From assembly GCA_905250115.1 (NCBI GenBank), contig CAJNOI010000172.1:125115-189114 (forward strand): a DNA stretch of 64,000 bases. Direction: 5' to 3'. Position numbers and translations under genes: made by a program. The notes under the pieces are model-generated. The model saw nothing but the letters and a program-made list of their open reading frames with translations. It did no database searches and was not told where the DNA came from. Below are positions 1-9,178 of this stretch, piece after piece. Every line of letters starts with the position of its first letter. Within the stretch, counting starts at the first letter, position 1. The DNA is from Adineta steineri (lineage: Eukaryota; Rotifera; Eurotatoria; Adinetida; Adinetidae).

Positions 1-490
1 ATTGATTGTAGGTCATTAAATGTCCATAGAAAAAACATTATATATAAAAACGTTGACATTATTCAAATCTGGGCTTATATGATAATGATAGTAATAAAAT
101 AGTTAAATGAGAGATTTAACATAAAGCTCTCCTAACAAATATTGACAATTGTCTGGCTGTATTGATTGATAGCGTTTAGTATTAAATGTATGATTTTTTC
201 TGTTTTTTTTCTCGACGTGACGTGCTTTGTCGCAATTATAAAAAAAGTCATTTGATACTCATTTTTATTCTATTATGTCGGAATTATATATTAGTATTAC
301 TAAAATAAATAATAAAATCACATATTTGAATAAATTTAGCTCAACTACGTGTAGCTACTTGATTGGCTTCCTGCTGCTATAACATTCTATTTTATTCAAT
401 GTTAAAAAGACTTGACGTTGGATTTTGAAAAAAATGATCAGAATTTTTATATGAATTATTCTTTATATCTATGTTAAATGATATTCTCGC
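1..490. other. AT-rich intergenic, no gene seen
   Basis: No convincing coding exon, RNA gene or repeat was seen here. The sequence is AT-rich with scattered stops in all frames. Confidence 0.5.
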
Positions 491-524
491 TTTGTTCGTT
501 TTATCTATCTATATATAAAAAATA

Positions 525-935
525 ATGTCTGTTTGTTTGTCTGTTCGCTATGCATTTAGTTCCTATAATAACTATGATCAACAAACTTTTCACGATGCTT
601 CCCCAGGTCCCAAGGAAGGTCGACGGAGGGTGACGAGGAAGGGTGTGTAGATGAAATTTCACCCAAGTAGCCCTGTAATAGCTACGATCATCAAACTTTC
701 CACGACGCTTCGTTAAGCCCCAGAAAAAATCTATAGGGATGGGGTGGAGGAGGGTGTGTGGGTGAGATTTCACCCAGGGGTCCTCGTATTAGCTAGCGTC
801 ACCAAACTTTCCATGGTATTCCCCTAGGTTTGGAGAAAGGTCGAGAGGGATTGGTACGACTGAGGAGATCGAGATGGGGAGGGGAAGGGGGAGAGGAGAG
901 AGAGCGATTGGGTGAAGTATCACTCAGTTTATGAA
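525..935. repeat. 110-bp tandem repeat, three diverged units
   Basis: Three imperfect direct units start near 561, 671 and 781, a period of about 110 bp. Each opens with a version of 'tcctataatagctacgatca', continues with 'caaactttccacg' and ends with 'gaaatttcacccag'. The third unit is lengthened by a G/A-rich insertion. Just upstream is a TATATATAAA stretch followed by 'tgtctgtttgtttgtctg', a lead-in that resembles the edges of some dispersed eukaryotic repeats. The small open frames crossing it follow the repeat and are not genes. Confidence 0.7.
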
Positions 936-1004
936 AATCGAAAATTTTCTAATGTATTTCAAGGAAAAGAATGTGTATATGAGCGTTCTTCCTAGCTCTT
1001 AAAT

Positions 1005-1321
1005 GCGAATGAAGGGAGGGGTGAGGGAGGGACTGAGTGACAGCAAGGGAGCGACCGAAGCTGAGACTGAGTGAGGTTGAGAAAGTGGGTGAGGGAGCGC
1101 GTGAATGTTAAGAAGGGACTGGAAGGGGTTGAGAAAGTAGGTGAGGGGATGCATGAGGGTGAGTAAGTGGGCGAGTGGGTGGATAGGTGGATGAGAGTGA
1201 GAGTGTGAATAGGTGAGTAGAGGTGTGAATGTGGTGGTGGTATGAGTGATTGCGCGTGTTGATGGAAAACAGTCACACCCATACTTCAAATCCTCACTCA
1301 CACCCACACCCGCTTTCTCAT
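1005..1321. repeat. GA/GT-rich low-complexity tract ending in a telomere-like arm
   Basis: From 1005 to about 1240 the + strand is almost only G and A with T, in diverged tandem copies of 'ggttgagaaagtgggtgagg'. It is closed by a C-rich arm at 1293-1311 containing 'cacccacaccc'. The C-rich end matches the dispersed TGTGGG-type hairpins found elsewhere in this window. Open frames on the minus strand here (Ser/Thr/Pro/His-rich) are translated low complexity. Confidence 0.65.
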
Positions 1322-1547
1322 CTACCAAATATGTACCGTCAAATTTTTCTGACTAACAGCGGGTAGTCTTGCTGCTATAATATAATAATTAAAAACATGT
1401 GTAAATCGTATAGGCATGGTCAAATAGCTTTTTTTATTTGAAAAAAAAAAGAATACCATGCACAAAATATCCACATTAACAAATAGAATAAAAGAATTCT
1501 TAAAAAGAACTCCACAACACATGTTAATGATGGCAAAATTGTAGATA

Positions 1548-1901
1548 TTATTTTTTGCACTTTGGAACTTCAGCCCAACAGTGTTCATCGCGTACGTAGC
1601 CATACTTTCCTTTAGATGTTTCAATATGATACCATTTTTTTGTTTTATGTGGAAGTTTTTCGATTTCAAAGCAGTCGCATGGATAGTATTGATCAGCACG
1701 GACATACATATATGGTTCGCAATCCATTGATGCACACGTATGTGCAGCAGTCATTTGACCACACATAGCTTCACCACCCTAATCATTTGAAAAGTAAAAT
1801 ATTTCAGATGTTAACATATTCGATCAAGACAAAAACTTTACCTCGCATAGTGTCGAACCAAGAATTAAAAGCATCAAAGACACGATAATAAATCGATCCA
1901 T
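1548..1901 (-). CDS. Small secreted Cys-rich protein with an SH3b-like C-terminus
   Basis: Two exons: 1842-1901 encodes the start and a hydrophobic signal peptide (begins MDRFIIVSLMLLILG), and 1548-1778 encodes the mature part. The 63-nt intron has a gtaaag donor and a gattag acceptor and is phase 0. The product is 96 aa. The mature part has seven cysteines, and its second half has the pattern WYHIETSKGKYGYV, which is how bacterial-type SH3 (SH3b) domains look around their W and GWV motifs. A TATA-like box (1981-1990) lies about 80 nt upstream. The protein is probably extracellular and the domain call is tentative. Inference: a secreted binding peptide, perhaps of bacterial-wall type. No family was assigned with certainty. 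Confidence 0.6.
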
Positions 1902-1980
1902 TTATAATTTGACTTGTCTGTATTGTAATAATATAGTTTTATTCGTTTCGAAATAAGTAGTTTTATAAATGCGGGGCATC

Positions 1981-1990
1981 CTTTTATATA
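1981..1990 (-). promoter_or_regulatory. TATA-like box
   Basis: Reads tatataaaag on the minus strand, about 80 nt before the start codon of the small secreted Cys-rich protein. Confidence 0.4.
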
Positions 1991-4440
1991 ACAATGAAAA
2001 CGTTACCTTGGTAATTTAGGCGGAAGTATTATAGTATGTTGGAAACTATACTTCATAGATACTTTTTCCCCGGATGTAAATGACACATATCTAATGACAA
2101 AAAAAGTATCATGTGATTCGAAAAGGGAAGAAAGAAGCGTTTAGTTTGCGTAGTATATTCATCATTCTTCAATTTGGATAAAAATCTCTCTTATCATTTT
2201 TCCAGTTAAAAAGATTATTTTATATTGGTCATTGATTGGTAAATATTCATAAATCCATCATACATTGTTATTTAAAAGCAAAGTCCAATCATTCTTTGAA
2301 TCGATTGGTCTATATGTGAAACTAATTCTTCTTCCGATTTACTCATCCTATGTACTTCCGAGGAACATCTAGAAAAGATATTTTTATTTCTACGTTATGA
2401 TTCACGCATTTTCTTTTTTCTTTACTTTTCCGTTTTTCATATTATCTTGCACTGTTAGGATCATATAATCGCAGTTTTCAAGCAAAATAAAGAAAGAAGA
2501 CACTTTTATGTTTAGCAATGGATATGACAGTTGACTAAGGAATATAATTAGGTTTGGAATGATAATATAATAACAAAATGAAAATAATATTTTGTTAGTT
2601 TTAACTTAAGTGAATAGATTGTTTTTTTTATTAGATTTTTCTTATCTATATTTGTGTTGTTATATATAAAAAAGAAAAAAAATGAATCTTTTATAGATAA
2701 GTTTAAATTATTTTGAACTGTATGTCATTGATTTGACATTGAAAACATAATATAACTTTTTTTTTCTTTGACAGCAATTTTTTGACATATGAAATATTTT
2801 CATTAATTTATTAGTTTTGTGCTTATTTTCTTTATGAATTTTTTCGTCAAGAGATATAATATCGAATGAATTCGACGAAGAATAATATAAGTTGAAGATA
2901 TAGTATTTTATTAAAAGTTTCAAATTGAAACTTTCAATATCGATGTATGATTTTTATTTGACAATTTTAAGTATAAATAATGAAATAAAAACAAAATTTT
3001 TATTAAAATCTTTATCGGTATTTAGATTTATGATTTCAAAGATTGAGATTCAAAGAAATACTTATTTTGATATATATGACGTAGCTAAATGCATAAAATT
3101 GATATTATTGTCAAAAAAGAAAAAGCAATTATTGATATAGTTTCTTAATCTTTTTCGAGATTGATTTTTTTTCTTACTATTTTTTTCAAGAGGGTGATTA
3201 TTTCGTTTTTAGTTCGAGACGAGTTTTTTGTATTTTTTTGTAATAATTGATGATGGCGATTCAGCATTCGTTTTAGGTAAAATATAGAAAAAAAAGTGCT
3301 CATCTTGATTGAGAGAATCAGTAAGTAAGCAAAAACTGTAAAATTGATACGCAGTTCAGATATAGGGCGTGGTGAAGAGTATCACCACAAATTATTAAAC
3401 TAAAAACGCATCTTCACACTACACCATCATGCACACCCAGTTTCACCCACACCCACACCCTCAAGATGACATCGAACAATAAAAGGTTCTAGAAGGTGCG
3501 TGTGGCTGTATCTGGATGTCTCATTTATACACTAGTGATTTTTCTTCATCAGAGTATTACTGGTGTTTGTATAATGATATATTGTGTGTTGGTCATTGAA
3601 TTCATTCGAAATAGTCGAACCTCTGCATTTACTAATCGTTACAATCGTTTGAAAAACGAAATCGATCGTCTGTTGATTTTATAATTGATTATAATAGCGC
3701 TATCAGAAATATAATTTGGTGCTAATTCTCTTTATGTCCATATAACCAAAGGAGTAGAAAAAGATATTCTATGGAAAGCTGTTAAACATTTAGTTGCAAA
3801 AGATTACTCGACGTTGTATATTTATATGTGTATGTCAAGTGAAATGAGAAAATATCGAATGCTATCAATTATCAAACATTTATATCAAAATCGTATTCGA
3901 AAAATAAATAGTTTTATTATCAAAGCTGTTACTAATCTACTGGCCGAATCGAGAACTGTTTATAAGTAACCCAAAAATGTAACAGTTTAAATTTACTATC
4001 GTATTACATGTACTTAATTTAATATTGTATTTTTATTGTGCTGTATACCTTTCGCTTTGTGCATTATCTTTGATTGTAAATAAACTGCCTGAATAGGCCA
4101 ATAAATACATATTTTTACTAGCAAAATTTGCGTTGAAAAAAAATATTACGTATTACTCTTCCATTTGATAAAGGCAAAAAAGTACTGACACAATCAAACA
4201 TATAAAAGTAAAATATGCAATTATAGTGTAAATGTCAAAATTCAAACGATTGATTCACCAAAAACAAATGAGAAAAACAACGTTCGACATTTCGTGAAAA
4301 GGTGAATAACTTATTACAGTTCTATATGAACTATGACAGCATATTCTGCGCAATTGACCTATACTGATTAGATTTGTATTTATATTGCAACAAAAAATAG
4401 CATTTTCATACTGTAACTTTACTTTTATTTTCAAGCTGTA
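1991..4440. other. AT-rich intergenic; one unexplained open stretch
   Basis: Mostly AT-rich DNA with no recognised gene. A lone telomere-like C-rich arm lies at 3432-3466. Between 3714 and 3969 the + strand has about 84 codons without a stop, basic and Ile/Lys/Tyr-rich, ending at TAA 3967-3969. It lacks a clear start or homology and could be a gene remnant. Confidence 0.35.
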
Positions 4441-4461
4441 TAGATCTCAATCGGTAAAATA

Positions 4462-5095
4462 ATGCGATATATATTATTGATATTGGTTATTACAGTACTA
4501 ATTGTTGCTGATTTTGCTGAAGAAATGGATGAACAAGCAACAGAAGGTATGTTACATAGTGTTGAATATAATGGTGCGATCAGTAGTGTCAGACATTTGT
4601 GAATAACGTTTTTTTAATCTTCTTAGGACTATTGGATTCTGCTATTAATAATCAGTTTGAATCAACTTATGTTAAACCTATGGATGGAACAGACGAACGC
4701 TCTTCGTTTATACAGTAAGTAATGCTCGTAGAACTTAACTTTTGCTATTTCATGTAAGATTATTTTCTGTTCGTGTATATGCATGAAAGTATGTTAAGAG
4801 TAGTCAGATTTTAACCTATAGATTCAACTGATACTACTAAAGTAAGTATTTTTCTACAAATGCATAGAATAGTCCTTATCTTTCATCTTATTTTTCATTT
4901 ACTATGGCAGATTACTTTATATTTTATAGATGCCGAGTGAAAAGAGCGCGTGGTTGTGGGTGTGGTAGAGGTGGTAGTGGTGGTGGCAAACAACATACAA
5001 AAAATGCACGTCCATCACCTCAACAAAAACATGAAAAAGGACAAACAAGAAAGGGAGGAGAAAAAGGTGACCCAAGACGTCCATATAGAAAATAA
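4462..5095 (+). CDS. Secreted Gly/Arg-rich basic peptide precursor
   Basis: Three exons: 4462-4546, 4627-4714 and 4930-5095. Splice sites are gtatgt/cttag and gtaagt/tatag, and reading frame is kept across both junctions. The product is 112 aa. It starts with a clear signal peptide (MRYILLILVITVLIVADF), continues with an acidic pro-like segment of about 38 residues, then reaches a basic site (CRVKRARG) followed by CGCG, GRGG and GSGGG runs and a Lys/Arg/Gln-rich tail. The acidic pro-region followed by a KR site resembles peptide-hormone or antimicrobial-peptide precursors. That function is inference. A possible 20-nt exon at 4822-4841 was rejected because it introduces a stop. Confidence 0.6.
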
Positions 5096-5159
5096 TCGGG
5101 AAAGAATAACTTGTATTCTATTGAAAAATAAGAAAATCATTTTTTATATTGATCAATAA

Positions 5160-5716
5160 AAAATAAGAATTGGTAGAAATAATACGAGTTCTACAATTCA
5201 AAATATGATAAATAACTTTGAGAGTGATAAACGTAGATGCGGATGGGTGTAATATACGCAACGACTTATTTACAATTTATCTTCATACACATGATAACAA
5301 ATGAATTTTAATAGCTCATTTCTTTATTTATATTGAAGAATTTACTAGATAACATAAACAAGCAAGAATCCCTTAATGAAGAAATAAGCTTATGAAACAT
5401 GTCTTATTTTAAATTTATTATTCTCATTAGATTCAACAGCTGTTAATCAATCTTAATTACTTGATAAGAAGAAATTTGAACGTATTTTTATTTATTTGAT
5501 AAATCTTTCAATTGTGAGAATGTTGATTTCATAGAAGCATTGCTACGAAAATCGAAGAAAAATATCAAGATGTATTGAAAAAGGAGAAGATGTTGTAGCT
5601 CGAATCAATGATGTATACTACCGAGTAAAACAGAATACACCTATGAAAAGCATGACTCATATTTTTCACGTAGTATACCCACTTCATTAGGGAGTCAATC
5701 ATTTTTTCTAAGATAA
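5160..5716. other. Intergenic
   Basis: AT-rich spacer between two + strand genes. A single GT-rich half-arm (about 5230-5245) resembles one side of the dispersed hairpins. Nothing else was seen. Confidence 0.4.
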
Positions 5717-8700
5717 ATGACGAAATATTTATTGTGGAAAAAAACAACTTTTTACATATATATATTCAATTTTACATTACATATAATGGAAAATAAAATA
5801 AATGGTGATGAGCAACAAAATGATATTGAAAGTGAAGAGACTATAATTATTATTTGTTTTGATCCAAATAATGAATTTAATGATCATATAGAAGATTTAA
5901 AACAACAAATCAATGATTCAGTTATATTTTATAGTGAACTCGAATTATGTATTAGTTTTATGAAATCAATTGAGAATGAAATAATCTTTCTGATTATTTC
6001 TCAACTTAATAATTTTAAGCAAATAAAAAATATTTTTTTATTTGATATATCAAACAATTCAAATGAATGTTTATCATTTGAAGATTCAAAAATATTTGGT
6101 ATCTATGATAAATTTGATTTATTACTTACAGCAATTACAAAACAAATCAATTTAATTGAGACGAAAATGTGCCAATGCTGTTTTTTCGATCAAAATCAAT
6201 ATGAAAATAAAGATTTATCAAAACAATCGAATAGTTTTCTATGGCATCAACTTTTTCCTGATGTTCTCTTACATTTATCATCTGATCAACAGTTTGAAAA
6301 TGTAGATCAAAGTATCTTAAAACAATTCCCTTGGATTAATGATTATGAGCCAAATGAAGCTGTACGATTGTTTATGAAATATCCATCAATTCGAGAAACA
6401 ATTAACAAAGCTCTGAAAAATGAAGATATTAAACAACTTTATATGTTACGATATTTTCTCAGTGATTTAATACAAAATCTTCAATTCGGTAAAGAAAATC
6501 GAATTGTCTATCGAAGAATGTTTATATCTCGTAGTGAATTTAATCAAATACAAGAACATAATGGTAAACTTATTATGGTGAAAGAATTTCTAACAGCAAA
6601 CACTGATCGATTATCTTGTTACACATCATCAACAAAACAAATTTCAGTACTCTTTGAAATTGAATTGAACAAAAATTCAATCTTTGCTGATCATACGTTA
6701 TCTAATCAAGAAACAGTTCTATTGGATTTAAATTCAACTTTTCGAATAGATAATATTCAACAACAGAATGATCAATTATGGATTATTAAATTAATTTCAG
6801 TTAATGATGGACAAATAATTAAACAAAAATATATTGATGGTACACGTCGTCAATTTCAAGATTTAAGTATTTCAATTATTTTTGGTAAATTAATTTGTGA
6901 TATGAGTCAACGGAATCAATCACAGGCATATTTTGAATATTTATTAAGTAATTATTCACATACGGAAGATTTAGCATGGATTGAACATGGTCTTGGTCAA
7001 GCTCATCATTGGAAAGGAGAATGGAATGAATCAAGAATATATTATGATCGTTCGTATGAACGAATGATGAAAAACGAACCAGTTCGTATCAAAGATTCGG
7101 CTGTTATACTGTCTGCTATTGGTGAAATATTATATTTACAAGGAAAAATGGAAGAATCCTACGAATTTCATCAAAAAGCATTAGCAATTCGAATGAAATA
7201 TTATTCTCCTTATCATCCACATATTGCTATTAGTTTATACAATATTGGTTTGATCTTTCGAATAAGACAAAAACAGGATGAAGCATTAGTCTTTTTTCAA
7301 CAAGCATTATTAATTCAAGAGAAATACTATGATTCATTTCATGTAGATATTAGTACAAGTTTAACTCAGATTGCGTTCTATTTAACGAATGAAAAAATAT
7401 ATGACGAAGTTCTTAGTTGTCATCAACGAGCTCTATTAATATACGAAAAATATTACCCATTAGGTCATGTATCGGTTGCATTTACTCTTGGTTGTATGAG
7501 TTCTCTGTTTTATGAGCAAGACAAGTACAACGAAAGTTTTACTCTTATTCAACAGGCAATGATAATGCAGAAAAGATTTTATCCAAATGGTCATATTGAT
7601 ATAGCGATGAGCTTGCTCGATATGGGAAACTTAGAGTATTACAGAAAAAATTATGATAAATCATTAAAAATGTATGATCAAGGACTGTTGATGCTTAGAA
7701 AATTTAATTTATCTAATCACATATTGGCTGTTGCTCTTTTGGCGAATATTGGTGACACACAACTAGATGAAAAAAATGATTGTGATAAAGCTTTAGATTA
7801 TCATCAACAAGCTCTTAACATACTCGAAAAATATTATCCGTCATATCTGGCTCGTATTGCTATCATTCTTAATAGTATGGGTCGTGTTTTCTATAGACAA
7901 CGGAAACTTGATAAAGCACTGGATTTCTATCATCGATCAATAAACCTACTCAAAGAATATTATTCACCTAATCATGTTGAAACAATTTCCTTTTTACGAA
8001 ACTATGATAATATATTGGAAAATGAAGAATTCATTAAACATCACGAACAAGTGTTAATATCTCGAAAGGAAAACGGTACCACACAAGGTAATACTTGCAT
8101 CGGAAGCAGTTTCAATAAAGTTAGTCATATATGTCTCAAACAAAATCAATTTAGTGAAGCTTTTGATTTCGCTCAACAATCAATAACGTTTACAGAAAAA
8201 TCTAATCCAACCGATTATACAAGGATTGCTGATAATCTTAGCAATATGAGTGAAGCTTTAATGTATCAAAATAAATTTGATGAAGCATTTGATTTCGAAC
8301 AGAAAGCATTAAATATTCTAAAAATTCGTTGTACTACCAAAATTATCAAAATTATTGAGAGTTTAAATCAAATGGGTGATCTTCAACGAAAACAAGAGAA
8401 AAATTCTCCACATATCAAAGCAGATATTCCATTTACTCTTATGAGTCTTGGTATTATTAAATATAATCAGAGAAAATTTGATGAATTTTTGAATTATTAT
8501 TATCGAGCAGCAAATATGCTCAAAGAATTTTATTCGACTGACTATAGTCAAATAATTCATAGTCTCAATTGGGTTGCATTTATTTATTATAAGAAACAAT
8601 CTTATGATCGTGCAATTGAATTTTATGAACAATGCTTAAGAATTGATGAAGCTAATTCTATTCCAGAACAGTTAACTATGGATAGATTTCTCAAAGAATT

Positions 8701-8929
8701 AAGTGATATAAAACGAATTCAGCTTCAGTATGAAAGTTCCCTAGCATACGAACTAAACTGTTTGTTAATACGTGAAAAAGTTCTACCACCCAATCATCAA
8801 GATATTGGTAAAAGTTTAAATAATATAGGTTTATGTTATGAACATCTTAATCAACGTAAATTGGCACTTGATTATTATAAACGAGCATTAGTCGTTTATG
8901 AACAATGTCCATTAGCTACGCATCGTTGA
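5717..8929 (+). CDS. TPR-repeat protein with a degenerate ADP-ribosyltransferase domain
   Basis: Single-exon frame of 1,070 codons. The true start may be the in-frame ATG at 5786, which gives 1,047 aa. Order: N-terminal Rossmann-like segment (about 42-150) matching the one in the ART-TPR protein at 45-47 kb; an arginine-type ADP-ribosyltransferase fold (about 170-365); then about 14 kinesin-light-chain-type TPRs of 42 residues to the C-terminus. In the ART part the first catalytic element survives (VYRR, Arg about 266). The S-T-S element reads FLTAN (about 291-295), and the ExE element lies at NQETVLL with both glutamates replaced after alignment to the active paralogue. Inference: a pseudo-enzyme retaining a scaffold function, while TPRs bind partner proteins. 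It is probably intracellular, since no strong signal peptide follows the second start. Confidence 0.8.
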   Translation: MTKYLLWKKTTFYIYIFNFTLHIMENKINGDEQQNDIESEETIIIICFDPNNEFNDHIEDLKQQINDSVIFYSELELCISFMKSIENEIIFLIISQLNNFKQIKNIFLFDISNNSNECLSFEDSKIFGIYDKFDLLLTAITKQINLIETKMCQCCFFDQNQYENKDLSKQSNSFLWHQLFPDVLLHLSSDQQFENVDQSILKQFPWINDYEPNEAVRLFMKYPSIRETINKALKNEDIKQLYMLRYFLSDLIQNLQFGKENRIVYRRMFISRSEFNQIQEHNGKLIMVKEFLTANTDRLSCYTSSTKQISVLFEIELNKNSIFADHTLSNQETVLLDLNSTFRIDNIQQQNDQLWIIKLISVNDGQIIKQKYIDGTRRQFQDLSISIIFGKLICDMSQRNQSQAYFEYLLSNYSHTEDLAWIEHGLGQAHHWKGEWNESRIYYDRSYERMMKNEPVRIKDSAVILSAIGEILYLQGKMEESYEFHQKALAIRMKYYSPYHPHIAISLYNIGLIFRIRQKQDEALVFFQQALLIQEKYYDSFHVDISTSLTQIAFYLTNEKIYDEVLSCHQRALLIYEKYYPLGHVSVAFTLGCMSSLFYEQDKYNESFTLIQQAMIMQKRFYPNGHIDIAMSLLDMGNLEYYRKNYDKSLKMYDQGLLMLRKFNLSNHILAVALLANIGDTQLDEKNDCDKALDYHQQALNILEKYYPSYLARIAIILNSMGRVFYRQRKLDKALDFYHRSINLLKEYYSPNHVETISFLRNYDNILENEEFIKHHEQVLISRKENGTTQGNTCIGSSFNKVSHICLKQNQFSEAFDFAQQSITFTEKSNPTDYTRIADNLSNMSEALMYQNKFDEAFDFEQKALNILKIRCTTKIIKIIESLNQMGDLQRKQEKNSPHIKADIPFTLMSLGIIKYNQRKFDEFLNYYYRAANMLKEFYSTDYSQIIHSLNWVAFIYYKKQSYDRAIEFYEQCLRIDEANSIPEQLTMDRFLKELSDIKRIQLQYESSLAYELNCLLIREKVLPPNHQDIGKSLNNIGLCYEHLNQRKLALDYYKRALVVYEQCPLATHR

Positions 8930-9087
8930 TGGCCTATAGAATTGAAAATTGAGAAACTTTCCACAGAAATGAATCAGTTCAACATTTAAATCTTCTGGAT
9001 ATGTTCAAAACAACGATAATAAAACAATACAGACATTAAGAAGGAATCTGGTTAAATAAATTTAATAAAAGTCATGAGATTTTATAT

Positions 9088-9150
9088 TGAGGATGTGAAA
9101 ATGGGTATGGGTACTGTCTATTCTTTTGAATCCACACCCGCACCCTAGTC
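9088..9150. repeat. Telomere-like imperfect hairpin
   Basis: GT-rich left arm (atgggtatgggta) and C-rich right arm (tccacacccgcaccct) about 20 nt apart. It lies between the TPR gene and the LamG gene, in the 3' flanks of both. Confidence 0.6.
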
Positions 9151-9178
9151 ATAGTCTTCATGGATTGGTTTATAAGTT

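Noticed and set aside
992-1328. Ser/Thr/Pro/His-rich minus-strand open frames
   Set aside because: They translate GA/GT low-complexity DNA and the telomere-like arm. No gene signals.
4822-4841. Possible 20-nt exon in the secreted Gly/Arg-rich peptide gene
   Set aside because: Has good splice borders, but inclusion creates an immediate stop in the reading frame.
8363-8632. Minus-strand frame inside the TPR gene
   Set aside because: Antisense shadow of TPR coding sequence.
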